Part shown: piece by piece, positions 22,589-32,915 of the stretch
Layout of the letters: each line of letters starts with the position of its first letter
How positions within the stretch are numbered: position 1 is the first letter of the stretch
Assembly: GCA_022457065.1 (NCBI GenBank)
Contig: JAJGBQ010000007.1
Coordinates: 2,382,501-2,446,500, forward strand
Source: Curvularia sp. ZM96
Taxonomy: Eukaryota; Ascomycota; Dothideomycetes; Pleosporales; Pleosporaceae
DNA: 64,000 bases
Reading direction: 5' to 3'
Program-made: the position numbers and the translations under genes
Notes under the pieces: generated by a model
What the model saw: only the letters and a program-made list of their open reading frames with translations
What the model was told of the DNA's origin: nothing
Databases searched by the model: none

Positions 22589-23069
22589 TATTATAAGTAA
22601 TAGCGAAGGATCTCTCCTAGACAAGGGCCGCAGGTTAGAGACTATTAGGCGCTACGTTAAAAGGTAATGATTACCGCGGGGCGATAATTACGTGACTACC
22701 GTCACGCTAAGGCTATCCGTTAGTGATGGCAGGAGCATATATAATAGCAAGAGGCTATTATAGCAGAAGGGACCGTTAGTAATAGTAAGGGCCGCCCTAA
22801 CGGCCAGGTAGATTATAATAGGTATAAGAATAGGTTAGATTTTATTATTACACTCGTTATAGTCAACTCTTATAAGTTCTTCTCTTATATAGATTAATAC
22901 TTAGTTATTCTATTATTATAGAATTAATTATTACTTTTACTTTAGTTAAACTTCTATAACTTCTCTCCACTACGAATCGCTAGAAAATAATCGCACGGAA
23001 TACTTTATACGAGTCTCGCCCTAACCCGGACCGAGACTAGGTGAGTATAGCGGACCCCCCCGTGTAACA
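22589..23069 (+). repeat. 3' LTR of the Gypsy element
   Basis: 481 bp, from TATTATAAGTAATAGCGAAG to CCCCCCCGTGTAACA. It matches the 5' LTR except in the variable central segment after CACGTGACT, which carries different short repeats. Confidence 0.85.
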
Positions 23070-23361
23070 GTTAAGAGTTAACTACAACGAGTGTAATAAT
23101 GAAATCTAACTTATTCTTATACCTATTGCCGTTCTTCCTGCTATTACTGCTATTACTCGTATCTTAAGTCTTGGCCTAATGTCCCTGATAGTTGCTATTA
23201 CATATGTCTTGCTATTATGCTCTAGCGTCTAATGGCAATCTTGGCGTGATGTTAATCACGTGACCGCCGCCCCGCGGTGATCATTACCTTTGACGTGGCG
23301 CCTAATGGTCTCCAACCTGCGGCCATCGTTTAGGAGAGATCCTTCGTTGTTACTTGTAATA
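23070..23361 (-). repeat. Inverted Gypsy LTR lacking its 3' half
   Basis: The reverse complement starts TATTACAAGTAACAACGAAG and follows the LTR to the CTCGTTGTAGTTAACTCT motif, where it meets the 3' LTR of the element on its left. Confidence 0.7.
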
Positions 23362-23364
23362 TTA

Positions 23365-23640
23365 GACTTAGTTAGCTTCTAGTAATTTAGCTATATTATA
23401 AGTTAAAAGGTAATTCTTTAAAGCTACTAAGAGATCTACTAATAATAGATATTATAAGCTACTATAGAACGTTGAATACTCTTAAACTAGTCTATATAAT
23501 AGATCTAAATAGCTAGAGTAAGTCTATCTTCTTACTAAGATAATATCGCGTTCTATTATTAAGATATTATCTTTTGTACGTGAAGTTCGCGATGCTAAGA
23601 AAAACGGGCATACTTTGTAATGTGGCCCACTTAGTAATAG
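23365..23640. mobile_element. 3' terminal fragment of a pogo element related to the nested one
   Basis: It parallels 17650-17850: shared GAGATCTACTAAT, CTCTTAAACTA, TATCGCGTTCTATT and GAAGTTCGCGATGCTAAGAAAAA next to the end. The inverted-repeat tip itself is diverged. No other end is present. Confidence 0.65.
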
Positions 23641-23869
23641 AATATATTAGTTAAAGTGTTATATAGGGCTATATAGGGTAGAGTATACTTGCCTAGTGTT
23701 AGACGGCTAGCCCTACTTACTACACTAACTGTAACTAAAAAGCTACGAGTAATTAGCGTTCTGCTGATAATCGTGCGTAGGATAGTTAGTATATATAGTT
23801 AGACTATACCTAAGTCCTAATACCTAGTCTTAGTCTAGGTTAGGTTGAGACTATCTTTTTATAGTATAC

Positions 23870-24337
23870 TGTTACACGGGGGGTTCGCTATACTCATCTA
23901 GTCTCGGTCCGGGTTAGGGCGAGACTTGTATAAAGTATTCCGTGCGATTGTTTTCTAGCGATTTATAGTAGAAAGAAGTTATAGAAGTTTAACTAATAGT
24001 AAAAGTAATAATTAATTCTATAACGATAGAATAACTAAGTATTAATCTATGTAAGAGAAGAACTTATAAGAGTTAACTATAACGAATATAATAATAAAAT
24101 CTAATCTATTCTTATATCTATTGCCTCTAGTCCTGCTATCTTAGCTATCTCTCTTATGCGCGATAGTTGTGATGGCATGGCTATCTCTTTATACACTACT
24201 ATCTTAGATAGCTAGTCTTAGCGAGATGGCATATTACGTGATCGCCCCGCGGGGATTATTACCTTTTGACGTGGCGCCTAATGGTCTCCGATCTGTAGCT
24301 CTCGTTAAGAAGAGATTCTTCGCTGTTACTTGTAACA
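23870..24337 (-). repeat. Inverted Gypsy LTR (3' LTR of a second, truncated element)
   Basis: The complete LTR in reverse: TGTTACACGGGGGG at its 3' end and GCTGTTACTTGTAACA at its 5' end, 468 bp. It is closest to the 13837 LTR, sharing the central blocks ATCTTAGCTATCTCTCTTATGCGC and ATAGCTAGTCTTAGCGAGATGG as complements. Confidence 0.85.
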
Positions 24338-25285
24338 TTATCCCCTCTCTTAGAGTTATCGTCCTAATACTCTAGATTATTATTTTTCTATATATCGCTT
24401 AGCGCTAGCGGCGTAAATAAGTATAGAGGCACGCTTATCGTATTATAAGCGTTCCTTCCTCTATGTCTCCCTAACTATGCCTAAGGTTCTGTCTTCCTGT
24501 TCTTATCGCGTTCGTGCTTAGAAGTCGAACGAGGAGCGCTACGCTCGTGCTAACCGTATAAAAGAGTAGAGGAACGAGATGACTATCTATTATTATAAGC
24601 GGTGTAAAGAGAAGAATCTCTATTATTTTGTTAACACTGCAACTAGTCGTTACGCTAGGTGTATTTCTATTGCGGCTAAGTGTAGCCTATTTATTTCTAA
24701 GGAAGAGTGGGAGAAAGTTTAACGCGAGAAACGTTAGAAACGTCTAGAGTTGGCGCGTATTAAAGAGGATGCCGCGCGGGTTCGTCGTAAACTTCTAGAG
24801 GTTAAGGCGCGAGAGTAAGAATTTGCCGATCGAGATCTTACTATTTTGAACTTTTAGAATCGCGCGAAAGAGCAGGCCGAGGGGAGTTCTACCCCTAGTA
24901 CGGACTTTCTAATAACTAGACTATTACTACCTAAATAGTCGACTAACTTAGGCTAGTTATAGGCTAACGCTTCTTTTAACTCTTTTTTACTTAATTACTT
25001 TCTTTCTCTCGAGAACCTAGTTCTCGTTTCTTTAGATATTTCTAGTAGTACTTACGTACTAGTAACTTATAGTTCGTTAGATTTCCTTTAGATTCCTAAG
25101 TATTATAGCTCTCTAGCTATTCTTACTACTTAACTAAGTACTTCTACTAACTACTAATTTTCTATAGGTTCTTAATTTTCTTAACTACGTACTCGTCGTC
25201 TTCGAGCTCTATATCTTCTACTAGCTTGGCGTTTTAGGGTGCTAGTTCTAATAGTTTCTTATAAAAAACGTAAATAATAAGATGG
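24338..25285 (-). mobile_element. 3' internal fragment of a second Gypsy element
   Basis: This is the reverse complement of the region 21640-22588: the antisense frame, the chromodomain end and the integrase end (as complements of GTTTTTTATAAGAAACTATTAGAAC). It breaks off near 25285, where AT-rich, RIP-affected DNA gives way to unmutated sequence. Confidence 0.8.
24477..24970 (+). pseudogene. Antisense Cys-rich/coiled-coil frame of the Gypsy element, copy 2
   Basis: The copy keeps its ATG (24477) and starts MPKVLSSCSYRVRA, then reads through with RIP-type TAG/TAA in place of Gln or Trp. It holds YKRCKEKNLYYF, a CISIAAKCSLF stretch, then KEEWEKV and a long Arg/Lys/Glu/Leu helix, and ends with the conserved QNRAKEQAEG near 24885. 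It lies antisense to the element that contains it. The gene product is unknown; a zinc-binding Cys patch joined to a coiled coil is what can be seen. Confidence 0.6.
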
Positions 25286-25289
25286 CAAG

Positions 25290-26580
25290 TATGCATCAGG
25301 AAATGGCAGACCTGCATCAGGAAATGGTTGCACCTTATTTGGGTAATCCGAGTCTTGGCTTACTAAGTTTCGTGAGACTACCCGAACAAGTAATCGACCT
25401 TGACTTCTAACCGTAATAGGCTATCTCTCCTCTGTCATCTTTTTACCCTTCGCCAACTATCCCTCTCTATTCTCAGCCTTTCACACCGGAGATTGTGGCC
25501 ATATTGAGCTCTACTTGCCTCTCAACAAATTTAAGTGAGATTATCGTTCCACGTCAGCATCCACGTCTACACCATCCATGACACTGCTTCTACTCCGCCC
25601 CTGCTACAGTTATCCCACCCAGGTCTGAAATCATGGCTCTTCTTTCAGTTTTGGCAGCACCATCTAATGGAAGAAGCAATGTTCTTGCCTCTTTACGAGC
25701 AATTGGTTTCGGAAGAATTCATCACAGTATCATTACTGCAAGCAGTATTGCGCTGATCTCTCCTCACACACAACATAAACTCAGCACTGCCTTTTCCCTC
25801 CGGCGCACTGTCACAACTTACAAGTACGCCTAATTGTTTCAAGCTTGCATAGCCCGGAACAAACTACCAATCTGGCGCTTTCATGTCCTCACATGGCAGC
25901 TTGCCCCGGCTGTTGGACTGACTGAACCGATAAGGAGGCGCCTTCATTTGGCAATCCGTTTCTAGGAAGATAACCTGAGCCGACCGCTGCGGATAATTGA
26001 CCAGAAGCAGAAGCTCAGTGCTACTTTTGACCAACTTCGCCTGAATACCAAGGTACAACCATGACCTTAATCAGCCCCTGAGCAACCAACGTGACTCATA
26101 TTCTAATCAAATGAAGGCACGAAACGCAGCAGACCGGTTTCAATATATGAACAATCAGCCTCATTTCATGCAAGCAGATGTGCGAAGTAAGCTGATAGGT
26201 TGGCTGTCAAGGACGTCCTCTCAACCAAACACTCCTTCATGGGTTTCCGTCGTGGCGGAGCCTATGTACGCGTAACCCCAATCAATGTTGGCTGTTAGGA
26301 AGCTCAACAATTGGTGGGTTCGAATGCAATGGGGCATTAACATTTCCACAATGTCATGCCTTGACTCCTTCGGGCCAACAAGCGTGCAGGTGGTATCATG
26401 CCACACCCTGAATATGGAATTTTGCTCCGCACTTCTTTCATGAGATAGGGGCGTCGTTCATGCAGGACCTGTACCTATTAGCGAGTCGCTCTGGCAATGG
26501 TATATAGACGAAGAAGAAGCTCTCTATGAGGGTACCAACATTCTTCGCCTTACTTGCCAGAGAGCGATCTTTTCAAACTT
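25290..26580. other. GC-balanced spacer, no supported gene
   Basis: Short overlapping frames at 25535-25833 and 25864-26406 lack domains. GCATCAGGAAATGG occurs twice, 21 bp apart, at about 25293-25328. The last ~100 bp precede the chromodomain gene and presumably hold its promoter. Confidence 0.5.
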
Positions 26581-26584
26581 TAAA

Positions 26585-28382
26585 ATGTCTTTTATAAATC
26601 TTGGATCTAGTAATGGTCAAGAACGATTTTCTCTCTCTTTCAAGCCGTATGATCCGTACCACAAGCAAAGCAAGAGAAAGCGGAAGGCGAACAGTGAGGT
26701 AGACCAACCGAAGTCCAGCGAAAAAAAATCGACCCAAAATGGGGCGGGAGCCAAGAGCACTAGCATTCCTCCAGGCCATGAACCTGCTGACGACGACGGT
26801 ACGGCGAATCCGTGCATCTTGCGATATCGGATTTCAACTGACTCGGGCCTGATAATACAGTCACTGAGATTGATCAAAAGGCATTCTATCGTGATGAAAG
26901 CGAACAGGAAGACAGAGATAAAGCATCTAACATCCTGGAGAATCAAAGTCTTACAGGTGTTGAAGGAACGAATGCTTTCGCAGCTGACATGACTTCGAGT
27001 GAGTTGCCTACAATTAAGATATATCCTCTCTCTAACCATTAACAGAAGATCGAACATCTACTAATGAAGGGTTTATGACTAGTTGCCAGCCTCCTGATGA
27101 TGGAGATGGGCAGCAGACAACATTGGACCTTTCAATGATTACTAGCACATCCGTCACATCTACCAATGCTGTATTCGATTATGGTAAGTGCTGACTGGGA
27201 AGTGCAGTATGGTGTTATCTAATCAAACATACAGACATTGGTATGCCAACTCCTAGTAGTTGTAACAGTGTAGCGACAAGCGCGGTACTGAAAGTAGGGG
27301 AGCAGCCCTGCTCGTCTAATATCATACCGATTTGTTCAGCACAAATTCCAGACACAGGAGAATTGTCAAATCAACAACCCGTGGACTTATCTACGTCAGG
27401 TTTCCTGCACAACCACGAAGACAAAGACATCATCTCCAATACTACAACACCTTTCGATGTGGACAATCGTGATGGAGATGCGGCGAACTCAGGGAATAGT
27501 AGCGAGGAGCTATCTCAACCGAAAGCCAGATTAACGTCCCCTTCGAATTCAGTAAATCAGGATGTAATTCCTGAACCGACAGCGACAGGACACGATAAAA
27601 TACACAATTCTATTGAAGCTGCCGGTAATCCCAGGAGAAATTCAGAACCACTAAGCGGTGACGAAGGAGATCTACACGAAGTCGAAAAGATTGTAGATCA
27701 TCGTGATAATGGTGGTTTGAGAGAATATCGGGTCGTTTGGGCAGGGTGGCCTATGTTGAGCAGTACGTGGGAGCCTGCCCGCAACTTCAAAGGCTGCCCG
27801 GAGCTTGTCCAAGAGTACTTTAAGTCTTTGAAGAACTGCAATTCAACTAGCGACGCTACCGATACAAGAAATCTCTCAAGTCCATCTAGCGGTGAGATGT
27901 CCGAGAGCGATGAAGACCGATATGAAATCCGGAAAATTGTGGGTCATGTCAAGTATAATGGCTGGCTACGTTACGAGGTGGAATGGCCTGGAGGGGAAAG
28001 AACATGTGAACCTGCCGGTAACCTCGATCAATGCCGAGAGACTATCGAAACGTACTGGAAGGAACTCAGGTCAACTAAGAATGCTACTAGCACAGGTGAT
28101 CGCTGGCGTCCATCCAACGATCAGTTGCAAGATAGGGAGACCTCTGCAACAAATGTGGCCGGACAACACATTTTAGGTTTGCGGAGTTCGCTGGAACCTC
28201 AAGAAGCTCAGTGGAAGATGTTGGACACGGCTGCGTCTAGCCGTAGACCATACAAAAGAAAGCGAGAACAAGACGGTTCGGCTAACAAAGCGCGCAGTAA
28301 AGGGGAAGATCTAAGAAAAGGTACTGCGGAGACTGTGGAGAGACGGGACATAATAAACGCACATGTCGGAATGATGCAGTGA
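26585..28382 (+). CDS. Tandem chromodomain protein (four exons), C-terminus probably frameshifted
   Basis: Exons 26585-26798, 26861-26998, 27046-27183 and 27235-28382 join in frame. The introns of 62, 47 and 51 bp are GT-AG, with CTGAC, CTAAC and CTAAT branch-like sites. The 545-residue product has a Lys/Arg-rich N-terminus and a Ser/Asp-rich linker. Two chromodomains follow: the first near 27660-27830 (HEVEKIVDHRDNGGLREY, WEPARNF) and the second near 27910-28070 (YEIRKIVGHVKYNGWLRYEV). In the second, the usual WEP reads CEP. Chromodomains bind methylated histone tails; a chromatin role is inferred. In another frame the last 20 codons encode a CCHC knuckle (YCGDCGETGHNKRTC), reached if the A run near 28320 were one base longer. 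Confidence 0.75.
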
Positions 28383-28470
28383 GCGTCAAAGGCTGAGTTT
28401 CATTGCCCGCCGACTTGGGCGGTCGCACCACGCTGATCCTAGCACTTGGTCGCATTACGTCTGCACGACT

Positions 28471-29030
28471 CTAGGAGATGATTTTGACGTACATCTCTAA
28501 AACCTCCTTATTGTTGAGCACTCCTGGCAAATGCTTTCGGATAGCCATGCAGGCCGTGTCACGAAGCCGTCTGATACGGGGGGTGGTTTCATAAACATCC
28601 CGGAGTGATGCTAGAAGCTCCAGAGGTATCCATGATGCGGCGCACCTTGAAGCATACTTCTCTGCAGCCAAATTACTCAAAACTAGAATGTCGTACTGGT
28701 CTGCAAGTGCAAACATTCTGGCGTGAAGTTAAAGTTAGAGATGTGTCTGCATCCACTAGCAGACAGTCATCATACTCAGAGCTGTAGAAGAATTCAACCA
28801 TCTTCTTCCATTCTATGTAGTGCACATGATTCATCTGAACAATCCCCTTGAATTCTTCCTAGAACCGTCTTAGCATTGGATGGAATCCTTTGCTATGGCA
28901 CTAGCTCACCTCGAATCCTCCGGTGCATGCTTTGTAGAACACCTTAGATTTACAGACAATGATACGGTGGACATGAAAGCTTCCGACATTGTGGCTGAGC
29001 ACAAGGTCAGCAAATTCGCCACGATCTCAA
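28471..29030 (-). pseudogene. BTB/POZ-domain protein relic
   Basis: On the minus strand, FADLVLSHNVGSFHVHRIIV near 28990 and VFYKACTGGFE are the start of a fungal BTB domain. An intron at 28859-28909 (GTGAGC...TCTAG) leads to EEFKGIVQ, EWKKMVEFFYSSEYDD and then a frame break near 28738. The C-terminal part, FALADQYDILVLSNLAAEKY and LLASLRDVYETTP, ends at 28471. BTB domains mediate dimerisation and Cullin-3 adaptor roles. A stop precedes FADLV and no start codon is seen, so it is 5'-truncated as well as frameshifted. Confidence 0.7.
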
Positions 29031-29170
29031 CACCTGTCTGATGTTAATATCACGCGAAATAAATCGTATTTCCTACGCAGAGATGGCTGAGAGGAGTTGA
29101 TTGGTTGCAGCACAGATATTCGTCGCCATGCGATTTGCTAGACCTGTTGATTCTCAACTGAATGTTCTAA

Positions 29171-29688
29171 GGGTCTGTTTGGTTTCGCAGTTTCAATTTC
29201 AGTTTCCAGCTTCAGTTCCTGTAAGCAGTTAGTAACTGGAGCTGTAGCTGTAACTGGCGGACTGATTGGAAAATCCCAGTTTTAGCTTTATTAAATCTGG
29301 GTCTGGTTTGTTAGCGCTAATAGGCAAGATTTAGACCTCGTCTAGTGCAAGATTAACCCTGTCTCTTACTTAAAGTAGATATCAAGCACTGCAGTCCGCA
29401 ACTGTTGCTTTTGAGCTCTAGTTTGCAGTCCTCTAGTGTGGGTTTTAGTTTATTATGTGATAGGTCTTATCCACCTTATTAACGTCTACGCTGACGTATA
29501 TACTAACGTTAATAAGGTAAGTGAGATCTATATTACATGATTAAGCAGGCTCTAGAATTAGATACTAGCTAAACACGCCTCTAAGTTTGTGATTAAGTTT
29601 AGTATAGTTGAACTGGCCACTAAAAGTGACTAAAAGCGCCACAACTGGAACTGGAACTGGAACTGAAACTGCGACACCAAACAGGCCC
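29171..29688. mobile_element. 518-bp MITE, PIF/Harbinger-like
   Basis: The ends GGGTCTGTTTGGTTTCGCAG and TGCGACACCAAACAGGCCC are inverted repeats, continuing inward as AGTTTCAATTTCAGTTTCCAG against CTGGAACTGGAACTGAAACT. TAA flanks both sides (29168-29170 and 29689-29691), a three-base duplication typical of PIF/Harbinger. There is no coding capacity. hAT is less likely because of the 3-bp duplication. Confidence 0.75.
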
Positions 29689-29929
29689 TAAACTGTAAGC
29701 TGATGATAGAAATAATGGAACTAGCTTGCTATTACGTGGTTATGCGTACGTATACCCCGCATTTTCCTCCACTGGCGTGGTGGTGCATCCGCTGTCATTC
29801 GTACGACCCAAGTAAATGAAGCATGCTAGAGATCGATTCAGCAGGGGTTTACAGTGCTCGCAAGGCTAGATCGGGCATATCCGCCCACGTGTAATTTATT
29901 CTACTATCTGCAGGAATGGGCGAAGAGCC

Positions 29930-31235
29930 ACAACGCTTGGAAACTAGGAGGAAATCTGACGAATTGCAAGTCACTAGTACGTAAGTACCACTGGGATACA
30001 TCCGAGGAAGGCAGGACCAGATTCTCGAATTAAAGGAGGATCGAAAGAATCAACCTGTAACTAGCCCGAATCAGCCGATGGTCAGGAAAGCGTTGGTTCG
30101 ATAGCAGGAACGCCTGTACCAGAGCTTGAACTCCCTCGACTTGCGCTTTCGCACGGTCCTGAAGATCCGACAACGCAAGATCTCGACAGGTATACGAGTG
30201 TTCGCGATCCTTCAGCTCTAAAAGCCCCACCTTACTTTGAGCAAGGCGCAACTTCAGGCGAGCAATTTGTAACTCGATTTTGCGACGCTCACGCTGAACT
30301 GTCTCCCACTCCTCCTCGGAAGTAAGCAAACTACACTCAGCAGTTGCGCAAATACAGCTAGCACAACGACCGGAATTCATCTCAACGAAACAACGAAGTT
30401 CCTCCTGTTTGCAACGCTTACAACGAAAGTCCATCTCCATAGATTCGTAGTCCAATTAAGCACGTCGGGTACGAAGATTTGCTGTTGACTTCTGGGCACG
30501 ATTGCGACGGGAAGACAGGACCTTGGTCACGGTTGGGAAGGTTGAAGAAAGCAGGCAGTCACATTGAACCAGCACTGGCCGACGCTTTATGCAAAACACG
30601 CCGCGACGCGCGGCAGGGTAAGACAATGCGCCAGGGTTTGAGACGATAACCCTGGAAGGGGGGTAGTGTTACAAGTGAAATGTAGAAGAATTTCCTGGCT
30701 GACAACGAGTGGTTGACGGTTCTCACTCAGGATGCAGGCCAAAAGGTAATCATGGCTGTGGAGCCACAGTGACCAAGATAACCGGGACTTAGCAACACTT
30801 TACTCTCTGCACTAATAACTACGCACCTTTGGGAGTAATTTGTAATCTCTTCAAGCGCCGCATCATACTCGAAGATACTGATAAGAACTTTCTAATTGCT
30901 TTGTTAAAGTCATTTACTTATGGTAGTGGAGCTATAAGCCTGTAAGTGTTGACGTTGGGTGTTTGTGCGTGAATTTGGAGATGTTTGGGCCTGTGCTGAG
31001 TCCTGATTATTCTAATCACAGGGCGGAAGCTTAAGGCCACATAATTGCCACCAGGCCAAGACACTGCCATTAGTGATAACCGCGATGGAATATCACCAGA
31101 GGCAAACCTCGTCGTTGGTGTTGACACGACTATAATCAATGCGTATAAAGGATTAATCTCATTATTGCACTCGTGGTTAACCCTATAAGTCGTTCTATTT
31201 GCTATAGAAGTGATTGTCTTCTTTGGTTAAACTCA
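29930..31235 (+). mobile_element. 3' end of a little-mutated Gypsy element with partial 3' LTR
   Basis: The sequence aligns with 21840-23000 but has few RIP changes. It contains the chromodomain end (GAAACTAGGAGGAAATCTGACGAA...), the antisense frame and GGAAGGGGGGTAGTG before the LTR. The LTR starts at TGTTACAAGTG (30667) and runs to about 31235, where it ends early after TTTGGTTAAACTC. Everything upstream of the chromodomain is missing. Confidence 0.75.
30030..30530 (-). pseudogene. Antisense Cys-rich/coiled-coil frame of the Gypsy element, copy 3 (best preserved)
   Basis: The open part starts at codon 30455 and runs 141 codons to a stop at 30030. Coding similarity extends upstream to 30530, with GTG where copy 2 has ATG and one TAA just before the open part. 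The protein shows FRCKRCKQEELRCF, then GRCASCICATAECSL: a C-x2-C, C-x6-C, C-x2-C pattern suggestive of zinc binding. SEEEWETVQRERRK and a coiled-coil helix follow, ending DLQDRAKAQVEGVQALVQ. It lies antisense to the element's sense strand. An alternative view is that it is a captured host gene; function is unknown. Confidence 0.6.
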
Positions 31236-31239
31236 TGTA

Positions 31240-31905
31240 CTAGTCTCCACCAACATTGTTAGATAGTCGTACAGCTTGGCTCGGGGAGTCGCAGATATTG
31301 CAATTGCCTTCCGTTGTATCATGTGTCTCGCAAAGGCTATGCTTTTGACAATTAAGAATACAGATGCTCTGCCAACACGAATAGCGTTTAAGGCAAAAAG
31401 AGCATTTTTCCATAGTAGAAGGATAATGCTGAGGCAGTCTACCTGTCATGATGCGTGTGTCCGTGATGTGGTTCGCCCAGTTCTTGTCTTCCATGTCTTG
31501 CCAATCTTCCAGCCGGCCAATTTCAGCGTGGAGCTTTCCAGGATACCAAGTCCGTACTACCCGTAATCGTCGTTCGTTATTCATGTATTTCAGTAATTCT
31601 GCTTTCAGTTCATAACGCAGCATCTCCAATGCATTCGATACGATGCTAACATCAACACATTCGGAAAGCTTGCGTCTAAAGTTAAAGTCATCAATTGTGC
31701 TCCAGAGCAAAGCGACATCATCTGGTTCAATATCACCGATATAAGATATGAAATCAGGGTCATTGAGAGTGCCGACTCGCCTGGCGTCCGACTGAAGTCT
31801 TCTAACGCGAAACAAGATTCGGTTCATGATGGCTGTAGTTTTGCGGTAACGATACCTAATTGCGAAAAAAAGGAAGATAAGGTTATCGTATTCACGGTTG
31901 AGCAT
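31240..31905 (-). CDS. Hypothetical protein with C-terminal Cys/His-rich domain
   Basis: ATG 31905 gives about 221 residues; the frame is open further upstream but without ATG. A later ATG (MNRILFRV) at about 31827 is also possible. The N-terminal two thirds are helical and charged. The C-terminus has CSFCLKRYSCW, CQKHSLCETH and CNICDS, a spacing that could hold zinc. Just before it, RIMTGRLPQHYP matches RVMMGQLPQYYL of the relic at 35083-35540, so the two are paralogues. I do not recognise the family. Both genes lie on the minus strand either side of the P450. Confidence 0.55.
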   Translation of the reverse strand: MLNREYDNLIFLFFAIRYRYRKTTAIMNRILFRVRRLQSDARRVGTLNDPDFISYIGDIEPDDVALLWSTIDDFNFRRKLSECVDVSIVSNALEMLRYELKAELLKYMNNERRLRVVRTWYPGKLHAEIGRLEDWQDMEDKNWANHITDTRIMTGRLPQHYPSTMEKCSFCLKRYSCWQSICILNCQKHSLCETHDTTEGNCNICDSPSQAVRLSNNVGGD

Positions 31906-31980
31906 AAAGAAAACCGTTCCATTTAATTGTGGTTTGCAGAAACGGGCTTTCCAGAATTGGGCTTCTTTCGTCTCTACCAA

Positions 31981-32840
31981 CTATTTGTGGGGTTCTCAAT
32001 CAGGCTGTGTGCAGGGTCTAGAGAACGAATACATACTCTTAAAATAGCAGGTAAGCACAAGGTCTGTGTACAGCAGGGGAGGTTGACAGCGGAGACACAC
32101 AATGGGAGACACGCCTTCGAAACTTTAAGATCTATGCGATGCTGCGTGACTAACTACTGGAGAATCGTGAGCTAGGCATTAATGCTCTCAGCTCGTATGT
32201 GATGTTAAATTTAATATGAGCAACGATAGGAATCATAAGCTAAGCGCCAGGCGTCAGGTATGCTGTTCACTGCTTCCATCACATTTCATATCTGGCCTAC
32301 TCCGGACATGCATAGTCCGCCCGGGCCGCGTAGCAGAGGCTGACAATGACATGACTAAGATAGAATGAGACTAGGACAAGTGAGCTAGGACACACGTGCA
32401 GCTATATTTATCCACAAAGAGCGATACTGCATGATGCGCCAAATATTCTCTGATATAAGGGTCGACAGGTAGACGAATTTCTTCAAGTATCTCGCCTCTA
32501 CATTAGAAACACGATGATGTAGTCGGTCGTGTGTGCGGTATCTGCCCAAGCAGCGTTGAGCAAGACCTAGGTAATCATGAATAAGGAATGATTCCGAGCC
32601 TTATTTAGCGCCCAGTCTCATACATACATCAGCTCGGCGCTCATAAATTCTGTTTGATATGGTCGGAGGGCTTTGTTCTGCATGCTGTACTTAACGTAAT
32701 GCTGAGTCAGCTGCTCAATGATTGATTCTCAGCGTTGTGAGTAACTCAGCACATGCAAAAGCGACCACTCGGCATACTAGGCAATTGTGCTGCAGGAAAT
32801 ACAGGGATATAGCAATGGGAGCTGTCATGTATTTTATACA
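31981..32840. other. Intergenic, P450 upstream region
   Basis: No coding frame is convincing. The P450 start lies at 32916, so this stretch presumably contains its promoter and that of the divergent gene on the left. Confidence 0.4.
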
Positions 32841-32915
32841 TAGCATATGTTGAATGCCATGTCTTGTTCAAGTTGTCAATGCGATTTTACTCTAAAACTT
32901 AATCAACTTGAAAGC

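Larger units (their letters stand above)
13837..23069 (+). mobile_element. Ty3/Gypsy chromovirus-type LTR retrotransposon, RIP-degraded, with nested pogo element
   Basis: Direct LTRs at 13837-14307 and 22589-23069 bound a gag-PR-RT-RNaseH-IN-chromodomain series on the plus strand, plus an antisense frame before the 3' LTR. Without the nested 1.85-kb DNA transposon the element is about 7.4 kb, normal for Gypsy. Five-base flanks (GTATA before, GTTAA after) do not match, so no target-site duplication is supported. Nonsense codons run throughout, so it is non-autonomous and dead. Confidence 0.85.
8190..25290. other. RIP-degraded AT-rich block
   Basis: The whole span is TpA-rich, and old coding frames within it are interrupted almost only by TAA and TAG at positions where homologues have Gln or Trp. 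That is the product of C-to-T change on either strand at CpA, the RIP signature of ascomycetes. The block ends sharply near 25290, where GC-balanced DNA resumes. It contains the pseudogenes and elements listed next. Confidence 0.85.

Noticed and set aside
26617..27057. 146-codon minus-strand frame
   Set aside because: Runs across exons and introns of the chromodomain gene in antisense; hydrophobic by chance.
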